Assembly (NCBI RefSeq): GCF_001039355.2
Contig: NW_019775621.1
Location: forward strand, 74,736 to 138,735
Source: Lingula anatina
Taxonomy: Eukaryota; Brachiopoda; Lingulata; Lingulida; Lingulidae
Direction: 5' to 3'
Length of the DNA: 64,000 nucleotides
Shown here: piece after piece, positions 13,301 through 24,079 of the stretch
How the letters are laid out: every line of letters starts with the position of its first letter
How positions within the stretch are numbered: the first letter of the stretch is position 1
Translations under genes and position numbers: made by a program
The notes under the pieces: generated by a model
Databases searched by the model: none
What the model was told of the DNA's origin: nothing
What the model saw: the letters and a program-made list of their open reading frames with translations, nothing else

Positions 13301-14278
13301 ATAACGTATTATTTCTGTCTCTCGACAAATATCACATTGTAATTAACGTACGAGTTGTACATACTTTTGTAAATCTTTTCTTATGTAATAGTATTTTTGA
13401 CATTTCATTTCCCCGTTCAGTGTATCATATGTTATTCACATCGTTATGTTATGTGATTATGCCAAATCCTGGTTGGACAATGAAAATTGATTTAGAAACG
13501 ATTTTTGATTATTTTGGAAAAACACGTGTACTAAGAGCGTGCGCCTATTTCCTTCCCAACATTAACCACCACTTTCCATCGTCGCATCAAAAGTTGCTGA
13601 ATTTTTCCTTAATACTTACGGTTATACAGAGAGAAAATAACATTGCCAAATGTTGGAGATTTCTATGAGGCAAAATTCTGAAATTCTGGTCAATTTGGAG
13701 TGTTTTGGGAGTTGATTATGCGAGTCCAGACTAATCTTTTTCTATTTTCTTGTGATGGTGTTGGTGGGAGGAATACAAAAACTGGCGCTGTTTTTTATAT
13801 AAAAAGGGAAACGTTAAAATGACTTTCTGAAATATTTTGCTTAAATTAAGATCACATGCAAATATAATACTAGTAGTTACGTTGTTAGGTGATAATTTTA
13901 TTCTCCAAATCAAATAAATAGATTAAAATTGTTGTCCTTTTGAGTGAGTCCTGATGCAGACATCATTAACCTTGTCTAACGTGTTATATTTGAACATTCT
14001 AAACTTGAAAATATTGTTTCAACAATGTAAATTTACAGGTAGATGCTTAAAAGATAAATGAATATATACATTAATGGAAATTTGCTTGTTCTGAATAAAC
14101 AATTTCCAATGATGCAAATGTCGTTGCATTTTCATTGTCTCCGTGGTACCCCACTGGCTGTGGTTCGTTTTCTGGCTCGGATACTTAAAAATCATTGAAT
14201 GCATTTCAAGAAGAATTTTTCAAAATTTTCCTCTGGTTACTATAAGAAGAAAGTCTACCGGGGGAGGGTGGGTGGGAA

Positions 14279-14365
14279 CAGTTAGAGGAGTAGGTAACGC
14301 GCTTGCCTCCAAGTCAACAGGTCCCTAGTTCGAATACTGGCTCTCCTGGGTCCCAGCAAATTACC
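14279..14365 (+). mobile_element. tRNA-derived SINE head, copy A
   Basis: GTTAGAGGAGTAGGTAACGC resembles a pol III A box and D arm; AGTTCGAATAC (14327-14337) resembles a B box. The arms do not fold into a full tRNA cloverleaf, so I call a SINE relic, not a tRNA gene. The orthologous insertion is at 56185-56275, so it predates the segmental duplication. A second A-box-like phrase, GTTAGCTCAATCGGTAAAAC, follows at 14445-14464 before a long T run. Confidence 0.55.
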
Positions 14366-14464
14366 TTTTGCAAAAATAAACTTAAATCAGCAATTATGTT
14401 GTTACTACAAGAGAGGCAATACACACAAACGGAAGGAAGTAGAGTTAGCTCAATCGGTAAAACG

Positions 14465-14491
<27 letters not shown>
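14465..14491. repeat. Poly(T) tract
   Basis: Run of about 27 T directly after a tRNA-like A-box phrase. It may be a retroposon tail in reverse orientation or simple low complexity. Confidence 0.8.
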
Positions 14492-14495
<4 letters not shown>

Positions 14496-16821
14496 AGGAC
14501 CGAAGACTCACAATTGAGAGTACAATGGAAAAAAATTAATTTTGCATATCTAAAAACAAAGTACAACAAATGTATACGTTTATTACTGTCTAAACAAATA
14601 TAGAGTAATACATCACAGAGTTAATAAAAACTAGAAATTACAATTTTGCTTTACATTAACAGCAGTTTCTATAACCGTACAACGCAATATATGTAAAACC
14701 ACAATGCAAACACAAACAAGTCCCAACGTCTCTAGCTGAAGTGTGTCGGAGATTCTATACATTTTGAAAATCGCTGCAAAAACGACTCATCCTCTCGACT
14801 AAAAAGGCTGGGATGCCACGCTGAACATTGCATTGTACAGAACAGAATATTTAGATATTTCTGATCAGAACTGATAGACATTTTGGAAGATTTATAATAT
14901 TTCACTTTGCAACTTTTGTTCAAAGCTGACCTTGGTGTATTTGGCGTATAACTAACTGCAAATTTCACCGAGAACAAATGCAGTGATGTGAGCCATATCA
15001 AAATTTCAAAATGCATTTATATTAATCTCATGATGCGTTACCTCGCACGCGCACACGCCCTGTTCTACATCTTGGTGCAGATTCTCGCGCACAAAACCAG
15101 TGGTAGCAAAAATAATTCCTTTTTTATAAGTTTCGTGGTTGTTCTGCTCATCAATAAATGTTTCTAATAACTTAGATCATACTGTTTTTTTTTTTTCATT
15201 AAACCTTAAAGCTTAAATAGATGGCACAATTTTAGTGACAACTTCTATTTGAACAGCGTGCTAATCATGAACAGGAACGGCATAAAAATAAGTCAGTTTA
15301 CAAGCTTATCCCAGCCATAGCAATCACTGAGAATTGTATGCAAACAAAAATGAAAAGATTGCACAAATATAATTTACATTACATAACGTAACACATTCAT
15401 TCAGAAATACTAAAAACCTCAACTCTGTTCTCTGATGTTCAGTGATATTAACAAACACCCAGTAAAATGACCCAATAGGGCTTGCGGGACTGGTATCTAA
15501 TCAGACCTTTTCCTCTCCTGACCGAAGATACAATAAAATTAACAAAGCACTCGGTAGTCCAACTTTAAATAGCAGACTGGCCTACAAAATGTTGGTCCAT
15601 CTTTTTACTAAAAAAAACTTCAAATAACAAAGTATTATCATTTGTATTATATGACAGAGAGTCAATTTGCATATTTATAGATAACAAATGTTTCGAATAA
15701 AGTAATTTTGCGATTATTAGGTAAATTCTCAAATAACTAACCAAGCGAAAAGAACCGCTAAAAGTAGTGTGTTTCAAATATTAGAGGACATATTCATATA
15801 ATTTTTCTAAAACTTCTCTGTAACTTAATTGCGTATTTAATTGTTTCATAATTTATTTGGGCAAGGTTAACTTATGTTGACGGTTCTTCATGTTTCAGTT
15901 AAGAAAACTCATTAACCCCTCCCACCCCCTCGTCCCTCAAACAAGGGTTTCTCAGACGGCTGAAGTAATTAATTGGAATTGCGCTGGAATCTTACGAAAT
16001 TTAAAACGGAAAGGTTCTGATAAATACCAGTCCTACATAGATATTTTAATGCATACGGACAAAGATGTTTTTCTAGAAGAGCGGTTACATTTCCGCTTTG
16101 CCATATTGACAATAATATATATATCACTGAATACATGCATCTGACTATCTCTCAATTTTCTTGTATAAGTATTATGCGTAATGAATTTGAAATATTATTA
16201 TTTCTTTTCTATTATTATTTCTAGAACGTCTACTTTACATCAAAACCAATAGCTGAATTCAATTTAAGATAATTCAAAATACATATTTCAAAACAATCTT
16301 CAAAGGCACAGCTAAGTGACTAACTGAAGATTTGTCCACAGATAATTTATAAACGTCAAACAGAAAACGGTTATCCTGTGGATAAAGTAGTTTTCTCAAC
16401 GCCAGCTACTTATTTTTGACTCTGATATTGCTATCCAGTGATTAAAAATGGCTGCTTTCCTCAGAATAACTGTCCAGAGAATGTTAAAATGTTTAAATAA
16501 ACTACCATTTTGAAGATTTATATAAAATCACCGTATATATCTTTAAGAAATTATTATAAAAATGCATATATGAATATCTACTATATCTATCTAATATTAT
16601 ACTTTTTGTGTCGGGGCAAGGTACCCATCAGTTCTCAAACCAAAACGGTAGTTTTTGGAATTCTCATAAACAAAATAATTTCAGTGCAAAAAGTGTTTAG
16701 CTTTAGTAATGTATGTAAACAGAAATGATAGTTATTAAGTTATCATTAAGTGATGTTCAGGTAGAATATTGCGCTAGCACATAGGACCCAGTTTCATCAA
16801 CACTGGATAACGCTATACTAT

Positions 16822-16960
16822 GCAGGGACGGATCCAGGATTATTTGAAGGGGGTGGGGGTGGATGCAAAGCCGCCCCCCCTTTGTGTGGGGTTTGGGGCC
16901 CTTTAAAGGGCCCCAAAATATTTTGGTTTTTTAGAGGGCGAACGGTGCCATTTGGTACGG
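16822..16960 (+). mobile_element. Single end of the GGATCCAGGATTATTTGAAGG element family
   Basis: CAGGGACGGATCCAGGATTA followed by G-rich sequence is the counterpart of the ends of the elements at 42358-43106 and 49476-50072. Only one end is clear here. Confidence 0.5.
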
Positions 16961-17318
16961 ATTAGAACTATGATTCAGCTTGTCAAAATTCTAATTTCAA
17001 GAGGGAACTAAGGGTGTGTTTTTTCCTTATAGTAGATCTTCATAGATGCATTTTTATAATAACTTTTAATAAACTACCATGAAACGTCATGGGCGGATAT
17101 AGTAGTGTACTGCCACTGTACTGCAAATGTATAATACATATCCAGCGACATGCAGGGTTGACGAAGTCCATTTCTTTCTTTTTTCTGTTCAGTTGTTTCT
17201 TAATTAAAATGGTATTTGCGCTCAACAGTTCAGTTGATAAACATTTTATGCAGAGTATTACAACCCAAGCCAAATATTATGTTTCATACCAAATAACTAT
17301 GTCAACCCTGCTAATAAA

Positions 17319-18720
17319 CTAACTGGGAAACTTCAAGAAGCGAGTCAATCTTGGCACGAATCTAAAGTCTCTGAAGGGGGGCGCATCACCTAGTGAACAA
17401 CAGGAAGGAGTCACTGAAAATAAACAAAGAACATGACTTTTCATAAAACGGTTTGATAAAGCATATATAATTTCAGCATCTCGCTTTGGTATGCACGTTA
17501 TTATGTAGGAAAATACTATTCAACTTAAAAATGATATAAACATATTTAATGAAGAATAACGTTCTCTGCAATCATACACTTTACAACAGTTTCATTCCTA
17601 TTCTTTTATACCCTGTGCAGACTATTTATCGACGACATACTTCTTTGCATTCATAAGTAAGATGCAATTCATAAAGACCAAGCGCTCGGATTACGGGGGT
17701 ATTTACGGAAACGAAAGTCAGTAAATGAAAACGTGTGATAGAAAGATTAAAAAAGATTATCTAGGCACGTTTTCACTGGCCAAACCCTGATTTTTATGGC
17801 CGGGGGGGGGAGAGGATAATAAAAACAGAAGACAAAGATCAACTTTCTGTTATTTGTAGGGTATGTTAATGAAAAAATAACTGGATTTTGTCTAGTTTGG
17901 TTTCATGAACTGTTTTTTAAATTATTATTGTTTTGTTTTCGTTCTTTATGAGGACGCAGACATACCTCTTAAACTAAGGGGGGGACACGTGCCCACTGTA
18001 CCACGCCACAACCCCCCACCCACCCACACCCACTTACCCAATCGGTTCCGTCGTTTCCAGGAATGAAGTAACATAATAGTCTAACATCGTTTTTCCTTTA
18101 ATGTTTACTTAAAAAAGTAGGATACCATTAAAAAACAAGTCCATATTGTCGCCAATAAAACAGTGCCCACAAGGGAGTGTATATGTCCACCTACCCTGTC
18201 GACTTATAATATTGAAGAAAGGACTCGTTCGTTTGGACAGCGGAGACAAGCCCTTCACTTCTTCAATGGCAAATGCGTTCCCTCTATAAAATGACAGAAA
18301 ATAAACTATTTAAACTTCAAGCTGATTTTAGACTTTCAGTGGAATGTATTTGACGTTAAGTACTGGTACAATGTACCATCGTTCAAAAGGACTGAAGTTG
18401 CGAAATGTACCATTTTCGCTAATGCAAACTTGGTAAACGTTATATTATATATCTATACAAAAAGGTATAAGGCAGCTTGCTGTCATTTTTGGTGATAAAT
18501 CTTAGACCAACATGTGGAAATTGTAATAACGTACCCTGAACCTCTGTCTTCGCCATCTTCTACTGACCTTGGTCCTATCTGAACACCTCTCACCAAAATG
18601 CTTACCTGAATTACATAATCATGAATTATATAATCAGCTCACCAGCAGCACTCAAGCTTCGATTCTAAAAATGTTACATTTAATAATTTGTGAATGATAA
18701 TTTGGCTTGCTGGTATCTAA
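17319..18720 (-). pseudogene. Decayed copy of the minus-strand exon trio at 58427-59556
   Basis: Three islands match the second segmental copy: 18606 upward (donor CAG|GTAAGC), about 18283 downward (acceptor TTTTATAG), and 17319-17413 (acceptor ATTTTCAG, ending in TAG at the same place as the partner). The shared phrase LCN-x2-G-x2-LP survives across the first junction. However, the first island has three in-frame TGA codons, and the second reaches a TGA before a usable donor. I read this as a broken paralogue. If the islands are non-coding in both copies, the term pseudogene would be wrong. Confidence 0.35.
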
Positions 18721-19500
18721 ATGATAAAGACAATGACATTTTATCAAGCATTATATTTGATATCAGATTATCAGGCTAAGCAACCAGATTTCATTTGTCG
18801 AATGAATAAATAGCTGAAGATTGTGCTAGAGAAGACATAATGCGGCCGGTTTATCTGAAATGATGCCAGAATTTTTGCATATCTATATTTTTTCTGGTTA
18901 TTTCTTGTTATTTCTGTGCAGTTTCTGCAATGAAGCCGGAATGCACAGATCTGCGTCACTGACAATGTTTGTTCTGTTTTCAAATCTCACGTTTTTTAGT
19001 TTCATAGGGAATGAGTCCTATTCGTTCTACGCAGATCGATTTAATATTAAGGGCACATTTTTGCAAAGGAACATTCAAAATGAAATGATAAAAAAATCTT
19101 ATTTATATGTTTATGATATGCCTTCAACTACACAATGATGTATTAACCATTGTTATGTCTTATTCAAATGTCAAGTTATAAATGACTTTCTTCCCCTATC
19201 CCAATCAATCGGGAATTTAATTCTTACAAATTGAAATATTAAGTCTCAAATGATAATTAAACAATTGTTTTATGGGATTTACCAAACAGACTCTAAAAAT
19301 ATAGTATTGGCGCACATCCCCTATAGAAGTAAACTTCAATGCTTTTTTCCGGAAATTTTTTTAATTCGACCTCATTTGATATTTGACCCCTCTTTACTTA
19401 TCATTATTCAATATTACATAAATTTAGTTACTTACATGTTTAGAGCAGTCCTTTAACTAAACAATGACATATAATCCTTTGTTATATCTTATTTAAATTG
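18720..19500. other. Gene-free stretch
   Basis: No supported gene or repeat seen. Short plus-strand ORFs at 18860-19138 and 19250-19456 have no recognisable domain. Confidence 0.4.
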
Positions 19501-19508
19501 CAAGCTAT

Positions 19509-19676
19509 CAGGCCCGTAGCCAGGGGGGGTTCGGGGGGTTCGAAAGAACCGCCCCTTTTGCTGGGAAAAGGTCCACTCTGGGTGAAATTTGACCTAGGTA
19601 CATGAAGTTTTTATGGAAAAAGGTCCACTTTTTCAGAAAAAGAACCCCCCTTTTGAAACTGCTGGCTACGGGCTTG
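19509..19676. mobile_element. MITE with exact 6-bp target duplication
   Basis: The left end CAGGCCCGTAGCCAGGGGGG and the right end CTGGCTACGGGCTTG are inverted repeats. Both flanks carry AGCTAT (19503-19508 and 19677-19682), an exact target-site duplication. The interior holds two GGTCCACT phrases and no ORF. The CAG-start TIR suggests a hAT-related family, but hAT elements normally give 8-bp duplications, so the family is left open. Confidence 0.85.
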
Positions 19677-19679
19677 AGC

Positions 19680-19843
19680 TATAGATGATTTCTTTCCCTA
19701 CCCCTTTTGTAAATGCGGTTATATAGAGCCATGGGGTGTTACCATGCCCGCTGTAACAGTAAGAACTGTTGTCCGCTTCCCATTACTTTGTTCAGGTGAC
19801 ATTCGTCCCATATACTAACCCCAATACTTCAACTAACCGTAAC

Positions 19844-19880
<37 letters not shown>

Positions 19881-20690
19881 ACCCCATATATATATATATA
19901 TCTGGGACCCCAGACTTCCATTCCTGTTACATCGGTTCGGATATCGCATGGCAAATGTAACCTAGGCTTTTTTTACACAGTAGAATACAGCTGGATTACA
20001 ATCTAGTAACACTGGTCACAAAACTGCTGTATGTGTAACAAATTCACAAACTTCTCAAAACCGTGTGAACCGTGTAAAATTGGTGACTATTATCCGAAAT
20101 TTAGCTCAGCCGTAAAGAGATAACCGATCCAATATTTAATGGACGTGTCTCTATCTAATACTATCTAATAGTGCTTCTCTTCTTCCGATATACAGTATCA
20201 TAATCTGGGCTCATATCAATGTCTTCACATCGTATGCTTCTAAGGGGCCATCATAGGCCTGTATTCTGTATAGGTCTAACAAATCCGCTGATCAAATATG
20301 GCCGACCCACTTAAAAGATTGCCGCGAAATCCTCGCGGGGAATGCCTTTTTGCTATCCACTTCGTGATATCCATGGTCATTTTAATGACCGATTTATGAA
20401 GAGTTTAGCTTATTTAAGGTGCCATCCAGCTTACATGCACATATACATGACAATAAAAAGTTCTGGTATTCTTTCAAAAATATGTTCCCATTTACTTTCC
20501 AATAACACAGATATTTTATACGAACAATGAATCTAATCGGTAGAAAACATGCGGGCCGAACCGTCTTATTTACTGGCCACTGTCTTTATTATTCCTACCA
20601 TATTCTTTTCTTCGTAGCTCATGAAGAAGTTTTCACATTTTATACAATTTGTTTACATATTTAGCTCTACTCTATGTATAATTTATAAAG
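19680..20690. other. Gene-free stretch with (TA)n tracts
   Basis: Contains (TA)n at about 19847-19877 and 19889-19901, and one end of the 3882-4107 inverted-repeat family near 20280-20345. No gene supported. Confidence 0.45.
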
Positions 20691-20694
20691 CGGT

Positions 20695-21085
20695 CACAGA
20701 GAAGAAACCACAATATATTTCAGAACTCAATGAACTAATCAGCGGGGACGCGTATCACTACGACTTTATGGTAAACGGGCTTTTATGATATTTGCAATGA
20801 AGCTCTGGAATAATTTACCTACTGATTTTACAAGAACCGTATATGACTAAGAAAGTTTTAGCAAACTTTTAAGGACCCATATTTTAAAATAAGTTTATAG
20901 TGATTAATCAAGCAAAGTATTGTTGTTTTCGATCTTTCATCCTTTAGATCATTCTGAATTATTATTGGTGAACGGGCTTTTATGATATTTGCACCAATGC
21001 TATGAGATAATTTACCTGCTGATACAGGAACCGTACATAATTTTTAGGAACCTACATTTTTAATCAGTCAATAGTGATTAATAAA
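20695..21085 (+). mobile_element. Non-LTR retrotransposon ORF2 C-terminal remnant, partly duplicated
   Basis: Translation gives KKPQYISELNELIS and, after a frameshift near 20777, AFMIFAMKLWNNLPTDF. This matches the usual end of jockey/CR1-type LINE ORF2 proteins (P-x-Y-L-S-E-L-L ... A-F-x-x-A-x-x-L-W-N-x-L-P). A second, shorter copy of the ACGGGCTTTTATGATATTTGC region begins at about 20972. Stops and frameshifts show it is dead. The clade assignment is from motif memory, not a search. Confidence 0.65.
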
Positions 21086-21312
21086 TCAAAGTATTATTGA
21101 TTCTTAATAATCATGTTTAACTCTCAGATTCATGATTTAAATATAAAAAATATTTGTAACTTTTATAATCAATATAATCAATATTTTATAATTATATATG
21201 TATATTGAGACGTTTTTCTATAGAGCTTGAAAAATGTAGGCCCTAGCTTATACGTTTTCTACTTACTGACTCTGAGTGAGGGTTACATGGCGTTGTGATA
21301 GACATACGGTAT

Positions 21313-21545
21313 AATTAAATTTTGATAGAAGCTGTTAAAACATACGACTTTGATTGGCAGTTTTATAAACAACCGTCAATCACAAGCATTACTGTTGATA
21401 AACATAGTCGTCGACATGTAAAATTCCAGCTTACTACATCCTTTGATTGACAAGGCGTCAATCAAATCCATTCAGTTTTGATAGATGCTGTCAAGTGATA
21501 ACAGCTTGATTGACGGGTTACATAAACAAACGTCAATCATCGCGC
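21313..21545. promoter_or_regulatory. Cluster of six TGATTGAC-type boxes in inverted pairs
   Basis: Boxes are at 21351-21358 (TGATTGGC), 21375-21382, 21443-21450, 21457-21464, 21507-21514 and 21532-21539, alternating in orientation. The middle pair is a perfect 10-bp hairpin (21442-21451 / 21457-21466, loop AAGGC). The outer pairs share TTTTGATAGA-x-GCTGT and ATAAACAA, so two diverged repeat units underlie them. TGATTGAC is the known Pbx/Meis (TALE homeodomain) core. Whether this is an enhancer or only repeat structure is unresolved. Confidence 0.4.
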
Positions 21546-21549
21546 ATTT

Positions 21550-22640
21550 GATCACTATAGCGGAGAAACAGAGAGTACGCCGAAAAGAGAGCGCGCTATC
21601 TCCACAAGTCTGTATATAGTTTAAGTTTAGACCATTAAGGGCAACATTTTCCCTTTATTATATTACATGTATTTGAAGAGAATGTATAGGCCTACAACTA
21701 CAAACATACAACCTCTGTTTTGATGCATTGTTCCCGTAATGTCTACTATAACGCATTTGATTACTAATTAAAATACTATGTTATTAGAATAATGAAAATA
21801 GAGAAATAGTTTTAAATCAAAGAGCCTAGTAAAGAAGCAGTAGTACTGCCCACTGGGATAATATAAAGGGATGATGAGAATCTGTTAAAGTAATTTGAAC
21901 TAATTATTAGTTATTCAGCCAGCGCTGGGCGTCCTCACACTCTTCCCTGTGCTGCGTTTATTCGATACCTGCTTGCTGTTGACGGCTTTAGTGTTCATCT
22001 TCCTATGTAGCCAAAAATGCACATTAGTAAACTGTTATGACGTGCAAACATTTTATTAATCATTTCTTACAAAGTCCATGCAAGAAGCGATCACTGTCTT
22101 AAACTACCAAGTACATTACACGCGAAGGTGAGGTGAATGCGGACTAAAATATTTCCTTTAGATGCAATGTAACAGAGTCTATCAAATGCAGAAACAGAAA
22201 ATATTAGAAATTTTTGTCGTGTTATGTCAAAAGATGTAAATTCTAACTTTTAAGCGAGGTTTTTATGTCTTCTTCTTTTTTGTATTATAATTATTTGTGT
22301 AGTCTTTTTTCCGTACAGCGCTTTATGCTGGGCGTGGCTCTGACCCCTTCACAGTCAGCTTCGCGAATTAATGTGAATTGTAGGATACACTGAACATCGA
22401 TATCTCTAATGCATAAATATATTATTTTTCAAATAAAAACAAAAGGAATAAATTATTTTTCATGGTTACAGTTTTAATGCTTGGATGCCTTCTGTATGAA
22501 GTTTTATGATAGAGATACACTGATATCTCTTGTCGTAGGCCTATGTTATATGAGTGAAAATATTTCCCTAGATTGTTTATGGCACGTCATGTGAAAGTAA
22601 CAACCGCGGGGAATGTCAACCACTCGGGGAGACTTGCGCC
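21550..22640. other. Gene-free stretch
   Basis: No supported gene, RNA or repeat seen. Confidence 0.4.
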
Positions 22641-22667
22641 ATGACGAACAACCACTGCCTTCACCCA

Positions 22668-22757
22668 GAAATAATATGTAGAGGTGCAAATGATGCCACA
22701 GGCACGCTCTTAAATTATTTAGTGCACGGGTTAGAAACTATGTTTGATAATAGTGAA
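22668..22757 (+). repeat. One end of the TATAGAGGTGCAAAT repeat family
   Basis: Shares AGAGGTGCAAATG, CACAGGCACG, TATTTAGTGCACGG and CTATGTTTGATAATAGTGAA with the reverse complement of 8846-8938. The short ORF that covers it (22641-22859) is therefore probably not a gene. Confidence 0.6.
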
Positions 22758-23245
22758 AATGCTCTTTTGCCACAAACTTCAGAATTACTTACAAGAGATA
22801 TTTGTGAAAAATGGAATTTTTTACTAATATTATTCACTAAACTGATGAAAGTTTTTTAACATCTGTGTTTGAAAATTTAAGGGTCCCACATGAAGAAGTT
22901 CGTATCAAAGTTTTACTGTCCTGTGACCATGAAGAATAAATAATGATTCATCATCTAATCCCAAATAGGAACATAAGTTACTGTCTCATTTGGAGAACTT
23001 CAGCCGCGGAACCGTTTTAATCACGTTGAAAATTCGATCAGCACTGGTTTTATTCTTTAATGTATCCCCTGCAAGTATAACGGTGTAAAAAACATGAAAA
23101 TCTTCTGCATAAGGCGATTAACTCTTTGTATGATTTTAGTTTATTTGTCACTGAATATTATAAAAAGAAAAAATGCAGCATGCTGACAGCAAAAGAAGCC
23201 TTATATGAACTATTTTTTATTCGTGGAGCCAAAAAAAAAAGTCAG

Positions 23246-23408
23246 AAATGCGTGGAGACGATGTCGTCCACGAGTAACCTCGAATGTAATGCTAAGAGCA
23301 TTTGCTTCGCCATTGTTGGGCCAAAAGTTTGCCGTCTCCTACACCACGGAGCGCCCTCTGGGATGCCCCTGTGCCAAAGGGCTAACATGTCAAGTTACCT
23401 ACCAGTAG
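23246..23408 (+). pseudogene. Cysteine-rich prokineticin/astakine-like exon relic
   Basis: One frame ends GCPCAKGLTCQVTYQ followed by TAG (23406-23408). C-P-C-x2-G-L-x-C just before a short tail is typical of prokineticin/astakine-type secreted peptides. The upstream half looks right only in the neighbouring frame, where cysteines fall as SNLECNAKSICF and KVCRLLHHGAPSG, like the N-terminal part of the same domain. Joining them needs a frameshift around 23340-23370. Candidate acceptor AGTCAG at 23240-23245 has a poor pyrimidine tract, and no signal-peptide exon was identified. This is either a decayed copy, a sequencing indel, or coincidence in a GC-richer island; recognition is from motif memory only. 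Confidence 0.33.
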
Positions 23409-23950
23409 GCTTCCTGCATATCCTTCACGTCTCCGGAAAATGTCTGGCCTAAAGTTTGAGAGCTTTTCCTGATCCGTTTGATCATTGACAAATGACACAT
23501 TAACCATGCTGTATGTTTCAACCAAACTTTATGGGTATTATTACATTCTTGCTCTAGTGAGAATAAACATATTGTTTTAGCCACTCGCACGACTTTTTTT
23601 CCCTAAACGCTAGCGTGGGCTAAAAACTTTCAATCAAAATGCAGAATATACAACCATGTTTTATATGACTATATATATAATAAAGCGTCAATTTTGACTA
23701 GAGATTCAATTAGAATATGAAGAACCTAGATAGGAATTACTTGCGTACATGTATGAACATCTTACAAGCGACGGTACTCACCACAGCTAATCGTTTGTGG
23801 CACAGTATAGTACAGTGTTACGCCTAGCAAATAAGATCATATTGCCGGGTGAACAGCGTCCTAGCGCACGGAAAGGTTGACAACTGAGGTAAATAGTATA
23901 GTATAGCATCCAGGACCTCGGACGGCAGCAGCAGACATATGACTTGATGT

Positions 23951-24078
23951 GCAACCAAGATACAATATTATGAAATTATATTGACTCATACCATCCTCAC
24001 ATTTTTATCACAAAAGCTTCTTTTTCGTAAACCTCGCGTATGGATCAATATAATTTCATAATATTGTATCTTGGTTGC
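23951..24078. repeat. Foldback with 34-bp perfect arms
   Basis: 23951-23984 (starting GCAACCAAGATACAATATTA) is the exact reverse complement of 24045-24078, separated by 60 bases. Similarity continues imperfectly a few bases into the loop (TTGACTCATAC / TTGATCCATAC). No TSD is obvious. It could be a foldback element or a transcribed hairpin. Confidence 0.85.
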
Positions 24079-24079
24079 A

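Larger units (their letters stand above)
10370..18720 (+). repeat. Segmental duplication, copy A
   Basis: Collinear, same-orientation similarity to about 52640-59600 in a series of islands. Examples: AACGGCTTGTCACA and CTGTGGTAGAC...CAATCATGTTGAGACAG (10690-10760 / 52830-52900); a roughly 130-bp block near 12190-12320 / 54115-54245 that I estimate at about 90% identity; GGTTACTATAAGAAGAAAGT (about 14235 / 56141); and ACCTCTCACCAAAAT (18584 / 59411). Spacing differs by many indels, so the duplication is old. Copy A carries decayed versions of minus-strand exon islands that are open in copy B. Confidence 0.75.

Noticed and set aside
13153-13668. 171-codon plus-strand ORF in segmental copy A
   Set aside because: No true ATG at its start, no domain, no splice context, and it is not open in the homologous part of copy B.
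14732-15016. Minus-strand peptide KFAVSYTPNTP resembling the KFAVSYTTERP of the prokineticin-like relic
   Set aside because: The similarity is about six residues, lacks the CPC-x2-GL-x-C motif, and the equivalent region of copy B is not similar; probably coincidence.
22641-22859. 72-codon ORF starting MTNNHCLHPEII
   Set aside because: Its middle is a dispersed repeat end that also occurs at 8846-8938 and 43262-43340 without a conserved frame.
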